Shown here: one piece after another, positions 9,038 through 17,948 of the stretch
Layout: each line of letters opens with the position of its first letter
How positions within the stretch are numbered: position 1 is the first letter of the stretch
From: JACKDX01 sp964640175
Lineage (GTDB): Bacteria; Myxococcota_A; Polyangia; Polyangiales; GCA-016699535
Length of the DNA: 64,000 nucleotides
Assembly: GCA_964640175.1 (NCBI GenBank)
Contig: CAZXFW010000006.1
Location: forward strand, 124,001-188,000
Reading direction: 5' to 3'
Program-made: the position numbers and the translations under genes
The notes under the pieces: generated by a model
The model's input: only the letters and a program-made list of their open reading frames with translations
The model's database searches: none
Told to the model about the DNA's origin: nothing

Positions 9038-10123
9038 CTACTGTCCTGCTAACGTGCCAGCCGCCTGAATATGCTGCTGCGCCGCGCCGGCCACCGACCC
9101 ATACTGAGATCGTCGCGCGTTCGCCGCCCCTTCTTGTACATGCCCGACCGTGCCGTCTACCCCTGTGAAGGTTTGATTACCTGCTGCGCCTTGTAAACGG
9201 GCCGCCGCATCCGACGCTGCCTGTGTGTTTTTCTCGCCGCGATATGTAATTAGACGACCGACCTGAGCCTCCAGATCTTTCATTCGTTGGGCCCGCTCTT
9301 GGTCACTCAAAGCAGCATCGGCCAAAATTTGGTCGCGTTGCTGAAGTAACTCAGTTGCCTTCTTCAAGGCTTCTTCAAGAGCCGCATATTCTGCGCTGGC
9401 CTTTCCGAAGAGCGCTTCGGCAGCCTGGCGGTAGGCTTCAATCGCTTCTGGCGTCTGGCCTTCTGGGTACGCAAGACCCAGGGCCATCTCTTCCAATTGG
9501 TCTAATTCCTCATAGAGTTCGCCCGCTCTTGCGGCACCAGGCGCCCCTGCAGCGTCTTCCAGTTTCTGAGCAGCGCCATTCATGTCTGCTACAGCCTCGC
9601 CCACTGTGGCCATCGAAATGCGAACGCCATCAACCAGTCGGACCAAAGCTTGTTGAGCGTTAGTGCCATGCCCCAATACCGTTGCGGGGTCGAACCCAAG
9701 CTCTGCGGGAAGCGAAGCGTAAGCAAGCGCAAAATCCTCGACGTGCGATGGCTGCAATTCAATGCCGAGGACACTGCGTGCCAAATTTTGCGTCGCTAGA
9801 ATGGCAGCTGTCCCATCAGAAATTCCTGTTGCAGAAACAGTCTGTAGGAACAACGGCGCTGTATCGGCATTTGCACCCACCGCAGCCAGAACTGCCCCCG
9901 CGGCCAAGAACGAAACACCAGCTTGTTGGACAACGGTGAGCGCCGCCGCCCCGCCTGCATAATTGGCGGAACTGATCTCGGCTTTGAAGTGGTCAGTGAC
10001 GTGGGCATCTTGACGCGCCGTCAACAACGCCGCTGCCACCGCAGCAACAACAGCTGCCAAAACGCCAAAAGCGAAAATTCTAGGATTAATGAAGCTCATG
10101 CCTCTTTGTTGAGCAACTCCCAT
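9038..10123 (-). CDS. Membrane-anchored Ala-rich coiled-coil protein, unknown function
   Basis: About 361 residues. One N-terminal transmembrane segment (FAFGVLAAVVAAVAAALL) is followed by a second hydrophobic stretch (VVQQAGVSFLAAGAVLAAVG) and long Ala/Glu/Gln-rich helices predicted to form coiled coils (ALEEALKKATELLQQRDQIL, ERAQRMKDLEAQVGRL). The C-terminal ~60 residues are low-complexity Gly/Ala/Gln. The frame opens with TTG at 10141; ATG at 10123 is used here, and ATG at 10099 is another option, since none has a clear ribosome site. I do not recognise the family. It lies between IS remnants with the secreted-protein gene 10242-10697. Confidence 0.65.
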   Translation of the reverse strand: MGVAQQRGMSFINPRIFAFGVLAAVVAAVAAALLTARQDAHVTDHFKAEISSANYAGGAAALTVVQQAGVSFLAAGAVLAAVGANADTAPLFLQTVSATGISDGTAAILATQNLARSVLGIELQPSHVEDFALAYASLPAELGFDPATVLGHGTNAQQALVRLVDGVRISMATVGEAVADMNGAAQKLEDAAGAPGAARAGELYEELDQLEEMALGLAYPEGQTPEAIEAYRQAAEALFGKASAEYAALEEALKKATELLQQRDQILADAALSDQERAQRMKDLEAQVGRLITYRGEKNTQAASDAAARLQGAAGNQTFTGVDGTVGHVQEGAANARRSQYGSVAGAAQQHIQAAGTLAGQ

Positions 10124-10241
10124 CAGCAGCGGTTCTTGCAACTGAGGTGCACTAGACGAACTAAACCAATGGTGGAGTAATTGATTCTTAAGACCATTGA
10201 TTGCGGTACTGCCAACGCGCTTATCCAGCCATAGAAGCAGC

Positions 10242-10697
10242 TCAGCAGGACTTGGTTCCCGACTCTGTCGAGATCAGCTGAGCCCGGATGGCGCCGTCTT
10301 CTTTGCAAAAGGCGTCCGCATCCATTTGCAGCAGATCGCTGATTTGGCTCTGCGGCAATTGTGATGTCTGTATTTCCTCTAAGTTTGCTGCAACCGACTC
10401 GTGGCACTGTTCGATTAAGTGCCGGTTTAAATAGCTTTCCGGTTGGTCCGCAAGGACTCGATGGAATTCCTCCACCAACTTCTCGAAGAGCTCAGGAATA
10501 CTGTCTCTGACGCGCGCTTGAAGCCTGTTTTCGAGACGCTCAGTCAGCTGGAGTCTGGCTTGCGAGTGATCCGAGCCAGCTTTGTCGTCGGCGGCGACCG
10601 AGCATCCTGCAGTTGCCATTTGAAAAGACAGTAGGGTTACCAGCACCACTGCGATGCATTGTGATTGCCAACGGAACATATTAAATATACGGGTCAT
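10242..10697 (-). CDS. Small secreted protein, unknown function
   Basis: A 151-residue protein with a clear signal peptide (SQCIAVVLVTLLSFQMATAG) and a helical, charged mature part (RLQLTERLENRLQARVRDSI, ELFEKLVEEFHRVLADQP). There are few cysteines. The start is ATG at 10697 with AAGGAG eight bases upstream. No family recognised. It is probably co-transcribed with the coiled-coil protein downstream (about 120 bp gap); both are enclosed by decayed insertion sequences, so they may be cargo of an old mobile segment. Confidence 0.65.
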   Translation of the reverse strand: MTRIFNMFRWQSQCIAVVLVTLLSFQMATAGCSVAADDKAGSDHSQARLQLTERLENRLQARVRDSIPELFEKLVEEFHRVLADQPESYLNRHLIEQCHESVAANLEEIQTSQLPQSQISDLLQMDADAFCKEDGAIRAQLISTESGTKSC

Positions 10698-10901
10698 AAG
10701 CGAAACTCCTTCGTGACTAGCTCATTTCTTAGCACCGCAAAGGACGCGCGCAACCCGAATTTGCAATTTAAGTCCAAGTTGTTTTTTTCGGCACCGCAAA
10801 GAGATTTATCATGCTAAGTTTATTGATAGAGACGATATCGAGGGTCGGAGGCCAGCCCCACGTCCTCTAAGATGCGAAGTTCCTTTGACGGAAGACCATA
10901 T

Positions 10902-10930
10902 TGACCCAAAACCCCTAAAAGCGGACCACC
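10902..10930 (+). mobile_element. Likely left end of the IS3-family element
   Basis: The sequence TGACCCAAAACCCCTAAAAG followed by CGGACCACC lies 64 bp upstream of the IS3 orfA. It has the TGACCC start and purine/pyrimidine pattern of IS3-group terminal repeats. I could not find a convincing matching right end near 12556, consistent with decay. Confidence 0.4.
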
Positions 10931-10965
10931 AAAGAAGGTGCTAATAGCACAGAGGAAGGTGGTCA

Positions 10966-11190
10966 GTGATAGTGAAAAGGTATTCACATACATTCAAGGC
11001 AGAAGCGGTGCGCAAACTGGGAGAAGCGGCCAGCGTCAAGGAAGTCGCTGCGCAAACCGGGGCCAGTGTGTTCAGTCTTCAAGATTGGCTCAAGGCGGCT
11101 GAGCAAGCGGAGCGTGAACGGCCTGCCACGAAAGAAGAGCTACGTCAGATTTGGGCGTTGAAGCGACGTGTGGCACAGCTTGAAGAGTAG
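10966..11190 (+). pseudogene. IS3-family OrfA (helix-turn-helix) with disrupted end
   Basis: This 74-codon frame encodes the transposase_8-type HTH: KRYSHTFKAEAVRKLGEAAS, VKEVAAQTGASVFSLQDWLK, then a leucine-zipper start ending in VAQLEE. Intact OrfA continues as EEEKIILKKA; here the frame is broken by TAG and TAA (LEE*KII*KKK) just at a run of nine A residues followed by G (11201-11210). That run lies where IS3 elements use -1 programmed frameshifting. OrfB is not found directly downstream; only its tail survives at ~12410. The element is dead. Confidence 0.8.
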
Positions 11191-11221
11191 AAGATCATTT
11201 AAAAAAAAAGCCACCCTGAGT

Positions 11222-12031
11222 TCAATCGGTCAAGGCAACACTTTGATTAAATACAATAGCGGGTGTTGCAAACCTCAACGTTTTTCTTGGACGTTCGTTC
11301 AGTCTACGAGCCACCTTGTTCAGAGTGACTAGCGAGTGAACAGAAAGGTCCGTCCCCTTGGGAAAGTATTGCCGCAATTAGCGGTTGGTGTTTTCATTGC
11401 TGCCTCTTTGCCATGGGCTTTGTGGATCGCAGAAGTAGACTTTGCCATGGGTTGCAACGCTAAAGTTTTTGTGTGAGGCCATTTCTGGCCCTCGGTCCCA
11501 GCTGAGGGATTTGCGAAGTTCTTTGGGTAACTTTTCAACGTGTTTGCTCAACGCATTCACCACGCCTTCGGTGTCTTTGCCCCGAACTTTCACTAGCATC
11601 GTACGCCGGGTACGCAGATGCTTACAGACCTCTTTTTTTTCAGTACCCCACGAGCTTGAATAAACAAACTTCGATAGATGGTTTCATGAGACACATGCAT
11701 CGCCTCTTGTCCCGGGCAACGCTGTTTCAGCCATGCTGAGATTTGCTCCGACGACTATTGTTTTACAAGTTGGATCGCCACTTGCCTCTACAGGCACCCA
11801 TGACTTTCAAGTTTACATGCTTTAGGACGTTGGGCCTGCCGCTAACCCCCTCGATATTTCTTCACGTTCAGCGGGCGAAAATCCACCATTACCTGACACT
11901 AATCCGTGGATGGACTCAGGGGCTTTCCCTAACGCTCGCCCGAGATCGCTAAGCGATTGTCCCTCTTTTCATCGCTGCCGCAACTCATTGCGTTGTGACG
12001 AACTCAGCCCTCGTTTGTACCGTTGATTCAT
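11222..12031 (-). pseudogene. IS30-family transposase, degenerate
   Basis: Minus-strand pieces match IS30 transposases from end to end. The N-terminus is MNQRYKRGLSSSQRNELRQR, then GQSLSDLGRALGKAPESIHG and RPKACKL. The middle is EQISAWLKQRCPGQEAMHVS followed by HETIYRSLF. The catalytic part is LSWDRGPEMASHKNFSVATH with VYFCDPQSPWQRGSNENTN, and the end is LRQYFPKGTDLSVHS with RPRKTLRF. It contains several stops (R* after RQR, TAA after NTNR), a frameshift in an A8 run near 11633, and an internal deletion between the HTH part and RPKACKL. It interrupts the remains of an IS3-family element. Confidence 0.9.
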
Positions 12032-12384
12032 GGAGTCAGTCCTTCTTTCCTGTCACTGAATCTATACTGTTGCGTTCACCCATTGAATCTATCGGCGCTC
12101 TTTACAAAAAAGAGGTAAGTGGTTGGATGGAAGAGCTTCTTTTACCCGTTGATCTTGAGCAGATAGCTTTGCAGATCGATGTTTTGCTCGCATCCTTTGC
12201 CATGAATGCCACAACCTTAGTCAATGCGGTTAATACTGGCACCTTAGCTCAGTCGTTGGCCTTGCAAGCTGCAAATTTTACCAATTATTTGTTTCACCAC
12301 CGATGCGCCATGTTGCGATTGGCCGAACAAGATATTGCAATTGGCGTTGGCTCCAGCGCACAACAATCCTTCGAGGCTGTTTAG
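11995..12384 (+). CDS. Possible small protein of unknown function within the IS scar
   Basis: A 129-codon frame, antisense to the 5' end of the IS30 remnant for its first ~36 bp. The translation is mostly helical and amphipathic (VDLEQIALQIDVLLASFAMN, TLAQSLALQAANFTNYLFHH), with no signal or known motif. An ATG at 12127 would avoid the IS30 overlap. It may be a chance frame or a fragment of passenger DNA. The DNA between the IS30 start (12031) and the IS3 tail (12410) holds nothing else I recognise. Confidence 0.3.
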   Translation: MTNSALVCTVDSWSQSFFPVTESILLRSPIESIGALYKKEVSGWMEELLLPVDLEQIALQIDVLLASFAMNATTLVNAVNTGTLAQSLALQAANFTNYLFHHRCAMLRLAEQDIAIGVGSSAQQSFEAV

Positions 12385-12409
12385 ACATCCAGATTACGCA
12401 CGTTGTAGT

Positions 12410-12556
12410 CAACTGGACTACACCGAAGTGAGACCACATTCTTCTTTAGGCAACTTGGCGCCGACAGGTACAATTCGGCTGCTGATGGGCTCAGACAGAC
12501 TGTGGTCGCAATGGGAAGCCCAAATTTGGCGTCTGAAAATAGTCTACTTCTTCTAG
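12410..12556 (+). pseudogene. IS3-family OrfB C-terminal tail
   Basis: The frame ending at 12556 contains LDYTEVRPHSSLGNLAPTG, the hallmark end of IS3-family integrases (family pattern Y-N-x-x-RPHSSLGYxxP). It is in the same orientation as the OrfA at 10966 and probably derives from the same element, with the middle lost or replaced by IS30 and other DNA. Confidence 0.7.
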
Positions 12557-12660
12557 GAGGCGGGGCAGCGGTGCGCCGCCTCGCCGCACTATGGTGAAAG
12601 TCCGTACAAAAACTGCTATCATTATCTTAATATTGCAATAGTGGTCATGGGGGTTGGGAT

Positions 12661-14739
12661 ATGACATCTAGGCGTTGTTTAGCATTTGTGTGCATTCTAG
12701 TTGCTTTTCTTACGGCGGGATGCGGTTCGGACAGCAAGGATGGCTCGGGCCTTCGCATTGAGCCATCCGAGGTCATGCTGACGATTAACGGCGATCAGCC
12801 TGCCGAGCAAACGTTCAAGGTATTCGCGAAGCAGCAAGATGGAAGTGAAAAGAACGTCACTGACCAAGTACAATTTACACTCACAGCGGAAACTGGCTTT
12901 GGTTCCTTTAACGGCTCGACCTTCACGACAGGCACAGCCTTTGGAGGAGTTGGAGAGGCGCGGGCTACCTATGGTGATGAGAATGGCACAGCAGAGATCC
13001 GAGTCAAGATCGTAAAAACCATCATTGTTCCCCCGTCCGAGGGAGGGGATCCAGTTCCAGAGAATGCTCCGGAGCTTTTCGGCGGCGAAAATGTGGATTC
13101 GAAAGCCCCAACGATCATCTATCCGAACAACGAAGTATTGCTGCCTCCAAACATGGGAAGGATCGAGCTGCATTGGTACCGAGGGCCTAACGACAACCAC
13201 AACCTGCAGGAAAACACCGTGTTCGAAGTGGCCTTTGTCAACGACCTCACCGACGTGCGTGCCTACCTCCGTTGTGAGCTTCCAAGCGACATCGAAGAAG
13301 GAACCATCGAGCCGAATCCAGATCCGGTTCTTGAAGGCGGATGCATTTGGGAGCCTAGCGGTGCCGCCTGGGAGTATATCGCGAATACAAACCGCGGCGG
13401 CGAACCACTGACCATGCAAGTGAGCGGAACGACAGACGAAGGCGGCACCAAGGGTGTGTCAGGAAGTCAAACGCTCGCGTTCACAAACGAAGGCGTCGAA
13501 GGAACTCTGTACTATTGGGCGACGAATGCAGGCACCGGGGGCGATGAAGGACGCATCGCTCGCTATGAGTTTGGTGCCGCTGCCGGGGAAGCAGAAGACA
13601 TGTTCGATCCCAATGGCTACGATGATTCGGCCAACCCGAACCCAAACCCTGCTGGCGTCAAAGGCACTCAAAAATGTTACGGCTGCCACTCTCTTTCTTC
13701 GGATGGAACCAAGTTGTTCACGGCAGCGCTGAACAACGGGGAAGGCATGATGTTGTTCGACTTGGAGAACGGCAAAGTCATTCGCAACGAGACCTCCGAC
13801 GACGCTAACGTCGCAGCGTTTGCTTCCTTCAACCCCGAAGGCAGCAAGTTCGTCGCGGTACGCGCCCATCACGAGCAGGACAACCGTGTCAATGGGCTCA
13901 TCGAGAGAAAAAAGGATGGCTTGTTGCTTTATGATGTGGCTTGCCTAGGCACCAATGCGCCGATCGCAGAGTGCATGACCAAGATTGACCTAGGGGGAAC
14001 CGCCGCTCCAACGGATCCGCAATGGTCTCCTGATGGGAGCAAAGTGGTGTTTGTCGATCCGATGGCAAGCTCCAGCGCCACCGAGAGTGTCAATACTGGC
14101 CGCACAGGTATCGTTGCCATTCCGCTAAACGCGGGAATTTCATACGTCGAACGAACAAACGATGGCTGGACCGGCAAAAAAACGTTGTTGGAAGGACCTT
14201 CGGCTCCCGCGGAGTTCAACAACTTCGCACCCTCAGTTTCACCCGATTCGCAGTGGGTGGTCTATAGTCACATCAAGTGCGGTGGAGTAACCAGTTGCGA
14301 GGGCCAGTCAGCACCGGGTGCACGTTTGTACCTCAAGCGCTTTTCAGATGGTGACGCAATTCGGTTGGATCGTGCCAACGAACGTGGGCCACTCGACCCC
14401 GAAGGTGATCCAGACGTTATCAACCTTGCTAATACCTTCGCGAAGTTTGCGCCTTTCCACTCTTCGCTGCGCAACAGTGATCCGGAAAAGAAAGTCGTGT
14501 GGATCACGTTCAGCTCTGTCCGACGCTACGGCTTGAGACAGCAAAAAATGCCGGGCAATGGCCGCCAGGACCGAGCGGCCTTGCTGTGGATGACACCCAT
14601 CAACCTCAACGAAGCTGCCGATGGCAAAGACGCGAGCTACCCAGCCTTCGTGCTTCCCTTCCAAGACATTACCAAGTCAAATCACATAGGGGCATGGACA
14701 AAGAAGAAAGTCGGCGAACCGCCCCCCTTCGTGTTCTGA
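12661..14739 (+). CDS. Large lipoprotein with Ig-like and beta-propeller parts and one CXXCH motif
   Basis: A 692-residue lipoprotein; the signal ends in AFLTAGC. Residues ~30-110 look like a Big_2-type Ig fold (a repetitive beta region with VTDQVQFTL). Residues ~110-330 are beta-rich. A single haem-type motif KCYGCHSLSSDG is at ~337-345, followed by TolB/WD40-like strands (DPQWSPDGSKVVFVDP, SPDSQWVVYS) that suggest a propeller. This architecture recurs in myxobacterial surface proteins, where its role is unknown. A GGGGG-rich stretch precedes the ATG. It is isolated: an IS scar lies upstream and a convergent gene downstream. Confidence 0.82.
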   Translation: MTSRRCLAFVCILVAFLTAGCGSDSKDGSGLRIEPSEVMLTINGDQPAEQTFKVFAKQQDGSEKNVTDQVQFTLTAETGFGSFNGSTFTTGTAFGGVGEARATYGDENGTAEIRVKIVKTIIVPPSEGGDPVPENAPELFGGENVDSKAPTIIYPNNEVLLPPNMGRIELHWYRGPNDNHNLQENTVFEVAFVNDLTDVRAYLRCELPSDIEEGTIEPNPDPVLEGGCIWEPSGAAWEYIANTNRGGEPLTMQVSGTTDEGGTKGVSGSQTLAFTNEGVEGTLYYWATNAGTGGDEGRIARYEFGAAAGEAEDMFDPNGYDDSANPNPNPAGVKGTQKCYGCHSLSSDGTKLFTAALNNGEGMMLFDLENGKVIRNETSDDANVAAFASFNPEGSKFVAVRAHHEQDNRVNGLIERKKDGLLLYDVACLGTNAPIAECMTKIDLGGTAAPTDPQWSPDGSKVVFVDPMASSSATESVNTGRTGIVAIPLNAGISYVERTNDGWTGKKTLLEGPSAPAEFNNFAPSVSPDSQWVVYSHIKCGGVTSCEGQSAPGARLYLKRFSDGDAIRLDRANERGPLDPEGDPDVINLANTFAKFAPFHSSLRNSDPEKKVVWITFSSVRRYGLRQQKMPGNGRQDRAALLWMTPINLNEAADGKDASYPAFVLPFQDITKSNHIGAWTKKKVGEPPPFVF

Positions 14740-14812
14740 CGAGACTTACTGTAGTATTACAATTGGGACAATTGCCGAGCAAATTTTCGAGTTGGGCATC
14801 GCTGAACGCACA

Positions 14813-14848
14813 CGCTCGGCCCGAAGCCACCCAACTGAGGGCCGAGCG
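14813..14848. terminator. 10-bp perfect inverted repeat between convergent genes
   Basis: CGCTCGGCCC at 14813-14822 is perfectly matched by GGGCCGAGCG at 14839-14848, with a 16-nt loop. It lies between the end of the 692-residue lipoprotein gene and the end of the MFS gene, so a bidirectional terminator is plausible. There is no strong T-run on either side, so the assignment is tentative. Confidence 0.45.
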
Positions 14849-14859
14849 GCTACATTGGC

Positions 14860-16101
14860 CTATGCAGGTCGCTGCTTCGCTTTCTTACGCAAGCTTTGTG
14901 AAAGTACGAGCGCGAGTAACCCTGACACCGCCGAGGCAGCCGCTAAGCTGAGCAGAGCAACTTGATAGCCTTCGGATCGAATGAGCCACCCCGTTGTCAT
15001 CGGAGAAAGCGCGCTGCCGATAAAAGTTAACAAGAGCAAGAATCCTTGTGCGGTGCCTCTGCTTCCCGCTTCGACGGCGTCAATGATGGTTCCGTACAGA
15101 TTCGGTTCGGCAAAGCCCCGACCGATTTGAGTTAATGAAAAGCAAACAAGGGATACTGAAAGCATCGAACTCAATGGGATAAGTGCTAGCGCAGGCGCTG
15201 CAATAAGGTAAGAGAGGCTCGCCAAGAGTGGCCGGGCCCCGGCGACCTTCTCAGCAGCGCGATCCGAAACATATCCCCCTGAAAGTTGCCCAATGATCGT
15301 TGCCCCAAAAGTAAGTCCTGTAAAAGATCCTGCCAACGCCACCGACAGATGTTGCTCTTGTTCCAAAAAGCGTGGAAACCACGTTGCCAATCCGTTCATG
15401 GCATACGCAGCAGCACACGCCGAGAGCGATATCAACATCACCGGCAACGTGGCTACTACTGAAAATCGACCGCGGGTCGGTTGAACAACTTCTACCGATT
15501 CAGGATTCTCCACCTCCCCAGCCATCGGACGCGGATCTGGCATATAGCGCCATACGAACCATGCAAGCACAACACCAGGTATCACCGAGATAAAGAACGG
15601 GGCTCGCCATCCGAATGCTTGGGCAATGACTCCGGCAATCGCGTAACCTGCTGAGCCACCCAGGGTCGCGCATACTCCATGAATCGCTATCGCCATTCCG
15701 CGTTGTCGCTTTCCAAAGAGATCTCCGATAAGAGAAATCGCAGTAGGGAAATAGCCTCCTTCACCAAGACCAGTAAGGGATCGCCAGACCAGTAAAGAGG
15801 CTAAACTTCCAGCCGTACCGCTGAGTGCCGTAACAGCGCTCCAAAATAAAAGCGACAACAATAGAACTGAACGACGCGTAAATCGATCAGAAACATATCC
15901 AAACACTGGAGCAGAAACGGCATAGACTACGAAAAATCCGGTAGCGAGCGCGCCAAGCTCCGGTTCCGATAGATGCAGATCTTTCGCAATCATTCCCAAA
16001 ATCGGGTAAAGCAAATTGCGATCCAGATAGTTCAAAAATGCAAGTGCGCACAGGATTGCAAGGCCGATCCATGACGCGTTCTTTGTGTTGGTAGTATTCA
16101 T
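14860..16101 (-). CDS. MFS transporter
   Basis: A ~413-residue, 12-helix major facilitator. The signature between helices 2 and 3 is GYVSDRFTRRSVLL, and helix 1 holds FLNYLDRNLL, typical of the anion:cation symporter-like / spinster-like MFS branch. A second signature copy, GGYVSDRAAEKV, starts the C-terminal half. The frame is open to an ATG at 16152 overlapping the phosphorylase gene by 22 bp; the ATG at 16101 gives a normal N-terminus. Position at the end of the glucosylglycerate-like operon suggests it moves a glycoside or organic acid; substrate is not visible from sequence. Confidence 0.88.
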   Translation of the reverse strand: MNTTNTKNASWIGLAILCALAFLNYLDRNLLYPILGMIAKDLHLSEPELGALATGFFVVYAVSAPVFGYVSDRFTRRSVLLLSLLFWSAVTALSGTAGSLASLLVWRSLTGLGEGGYFPTAISLIGDLFGKRQRGMAIAIHGVCATLGGSAGYAIAGVIAQAFGWRAPFFISVIPGVVLAWFVWRYMPDPRPMAGEVENPESVEVVQPTRGRFSVVATLPVMLISLSACAAAYAMNGLATWFPRFLEQEQHLSVALAGSFTGLTFGATIIGQLSGGYVSDRAAEKVAGARPLLASLSYLIAAPALALIPLSSMLSVSLVCFSLTQIGRGFAEPNLYGTIIDAVEAGSRGTAQGFLLLLTFIGSALSPMTTGWLIRSEGYQVALLSLAAASAVSGLLALVLSQSLRKKAKQRPA

Positions 16102-16130
16102 TTTAGGAGGCTGATAAGTAACGCAAAAAG

Positions 16131-17873
16131 CTAGAGTTTCACCTGAAGCCATTTTGCTTCGTAAGGCCGCAGCGTAATTTCGCGACTATCGAACACAGAA
16201 TCTCCACCAAGCAAATCGGAGCCAGACGCAATGACGTCGGACAGCGAACAAGTGATTACACGGCCACTTACATTGTGAAAGGCGCGCACGCATGCCGATT
16301 GATCGGGGCGTATCCGTTCGATTCCAACGACCTCAGGCGGAGTGGTTAGTATTTTTTGTGGCGCCGCTGGGTGAAATGCAGGTTCCGCCGCTCGGGCCTT
16401 GAGAAGTTTTGTCATGGCCGCATGGATGCGGGCCGCGCGACTTGATGAGTCTTCAAGCAACGATTGCAGTTCATGCAACTCAAATTTTCGACGATTCAAT
16501 GTTCGCGCGTGTTGGGTTTTTGCATAGCCCTCCTGCCAGTTTGAAGTCCCAAAAAAGGAATGAAAATAGATGCCCGGAACACCCGCCATCGAGCACATGA
16601 TCGCATGTGCACAATGGAAACGAGCCAACGCTTCATCTTGAGAATAATTTACGCTGAGCACGTCATACAAGGTCGTGGCTAGTTCATAGGGTATTTTTTC
16701 GCCCTGTGGGCCAAAACGAAAATTAACCTTACCTCCACACGACTCGGTCAATGTCACCAGCTGCTGCAGCTGTGATTCGGTTAGCAACCCCGAAGCAGAC
16801 CGTACACTTATTCCATCGTGCGAGGCCAAGAAGTTAAATAACGTGGTTTGACCAGTTGGTTGAGGCAGAGTCTCTAGCCAGCCTGAGAGTACAGAAGCGT
16901 CGCCACGAGCAAAAGCATCCAGCGTAAGCGGTGCGAGAGGAAAATTATACACCATTTGTGCTTCGTCGCTCCCGTCACCAAAATAAGGTGTGCTCTCTTG
17001 GAGAGGACCATTGATCTCCGGCACAAGGACTACATCAGGATTCACCAAATCCAAGACGAGGCGCATCAACTTCACCAACATATGCGTTTGCGGTCGATGA
17101 AAGCAATCCGTGCCTAGTTCCTTCCAAAGGAACCCCACAGCATCCAATCTCAGCAACGTGGCGCCGTACTTGACGTAAGACAGCAGCACGTCGATGATTT
17201 CCACAAACACCTGGGGATTGGCGAAATTGAGATCAATCTGGTCAGCGCTAAACGTTGTCCATACGTGCCTCGACCCATTACGTGTCGAAAACGGCGTTAA
17301 AAGAGGCAGGGCTCGCGGACGATACACACCCGACAGATCAGTCGCGGGATCAGCCTCGATAAAATAGTTTTGGTAGCTTGGCACTCCGTCCAGGTAATAT
17401 TGAAACCAGTCGCTCTTGCTAGAAATATGATTGATCACTGCATCAATCATCAGCCGAAAGTTCTCCGTGAGGTTTTGCACGTCATTCCAGTCACCCAAGG
17501 CTGGATCGACGGCCTTATAGTCCACAACACTAAACCCATCGTCGGAAGTGTATGGAAAATGAGGAAGTAAGTGGACCGTACTTACCGATTCACAGAGATA
17601 ACGATCGAGAAAGTATTTAAGAGTTTGAAGAGGAGGCCTTTCGCTTTCGACAATTTGATCGCCATAGGCGATCAATATTGCGTCTCCTTGGTGCAAAGGA
17701 AGCTTCCGCTTAGTAATGGGCTTATCCTTTAAAGCCAATGCGCCCTTAATAGGACCGAGAGCTTCGCAGAGTGACTTCCAGACCATGCCCGCATCTTCCG
17801 GACCGTATACGGCCGTAAGAAGGCGGACAGCTTCTTCGCTTATGGTTTGAGCTTGCACGGCCACACCATTCAC
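16131..17873 (-). CDS. GH13_18 glycoside phosphorylase, probably glucosylglycerate phosphorylase
   Basis: A ~580-residue alpha-amylase-family protein. Catalytic residues are visible: nucleophile Asp in LRLDAVGFLWKE (~244), acid/base Glu in VLVPEING (~287), and transition-state Asp in FNFLASHDGI (~353). YFLDRYL and VHLLPHFPYTSDDGFSVVDY match sucrose phosphorylase-like GH13 subfamily 18. The FLASHDGI form, plus the adjacent GpgS-type synthase, favours glucosylglycerate phosphorylase (YcjM-like: glucosylglycerate + Pi to glucose-1-phosphate + glycerate) over sucrose phosphorylase. No signal peptide, so cytoplasmic. TTG at 17876 or GTG at 17873 may start it; GGTGGG favours GTG. Confidence 0.85.
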   Translation of the reverse strand: MNGVAVQAQTISEEAVRLLTAVYGPEDAGMVWKSLCEALGPIKGALALKDKPITKRKLPLHQGDAILIAYGDQIVESERPPLQTLKYFLDRYLCESVSTVHLLPHFPYTSDDGFSVVDYKAVDPALGDWNDVQNLTENFRLMIDAVINHISSKSDWFQYYLDGVPSYQNYFIEADPATDLSGVYRPRALPLLTPFSTRNGSRHVWTTFSADQIDLNFANPQVFVEIIDVLLSYVKYGATLLRLDAVGFLWKELGTDCFHRPQTHMLVKLMRLVLDLVNPDVVLVPEINGPLQESTPYFGDGSDEAQMVYNFPLAPLTLDAFARGDASVLSGWLETLPQPTGQTTLFNFLASHDGISVRSASGLLTESQLQQLVTLTESCGGKVNFRFGPQGEKIPYELATTLYDVLSVNYSQDEALARFHCAHAIMCSMAGVPGIYFHSFFGTSNWQEGYAKTQHARTLNRRKFELHELQSLLEDSSSRAARIHAAMTKLLKARAAEPAFHPAAPQKILTTPPEVVGIERIRPDQSACVRAFHNVSGRVITCSLSDVIASGSDLLGGDSVFDSREITLRPYEAKWLQVKL

Positions 17874-17948
17874 CAAGGGTGGCCCACCCTATAATGTCCA
17901 AAGCTCAATTACCATACAGAAATTGGCAAGGAGCTGCGATTTCTCGCC

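Noticed and set aside
11743..11952. 69-codon plus-strand frame
   Set aside because: Antisense to the degenerate IS30 transposase; no protein-like features.
13025..13872. Alternative frames inside the 692-residue lipoprotein gene
   Set aside because: Out of frame with a strongly supported coding region.
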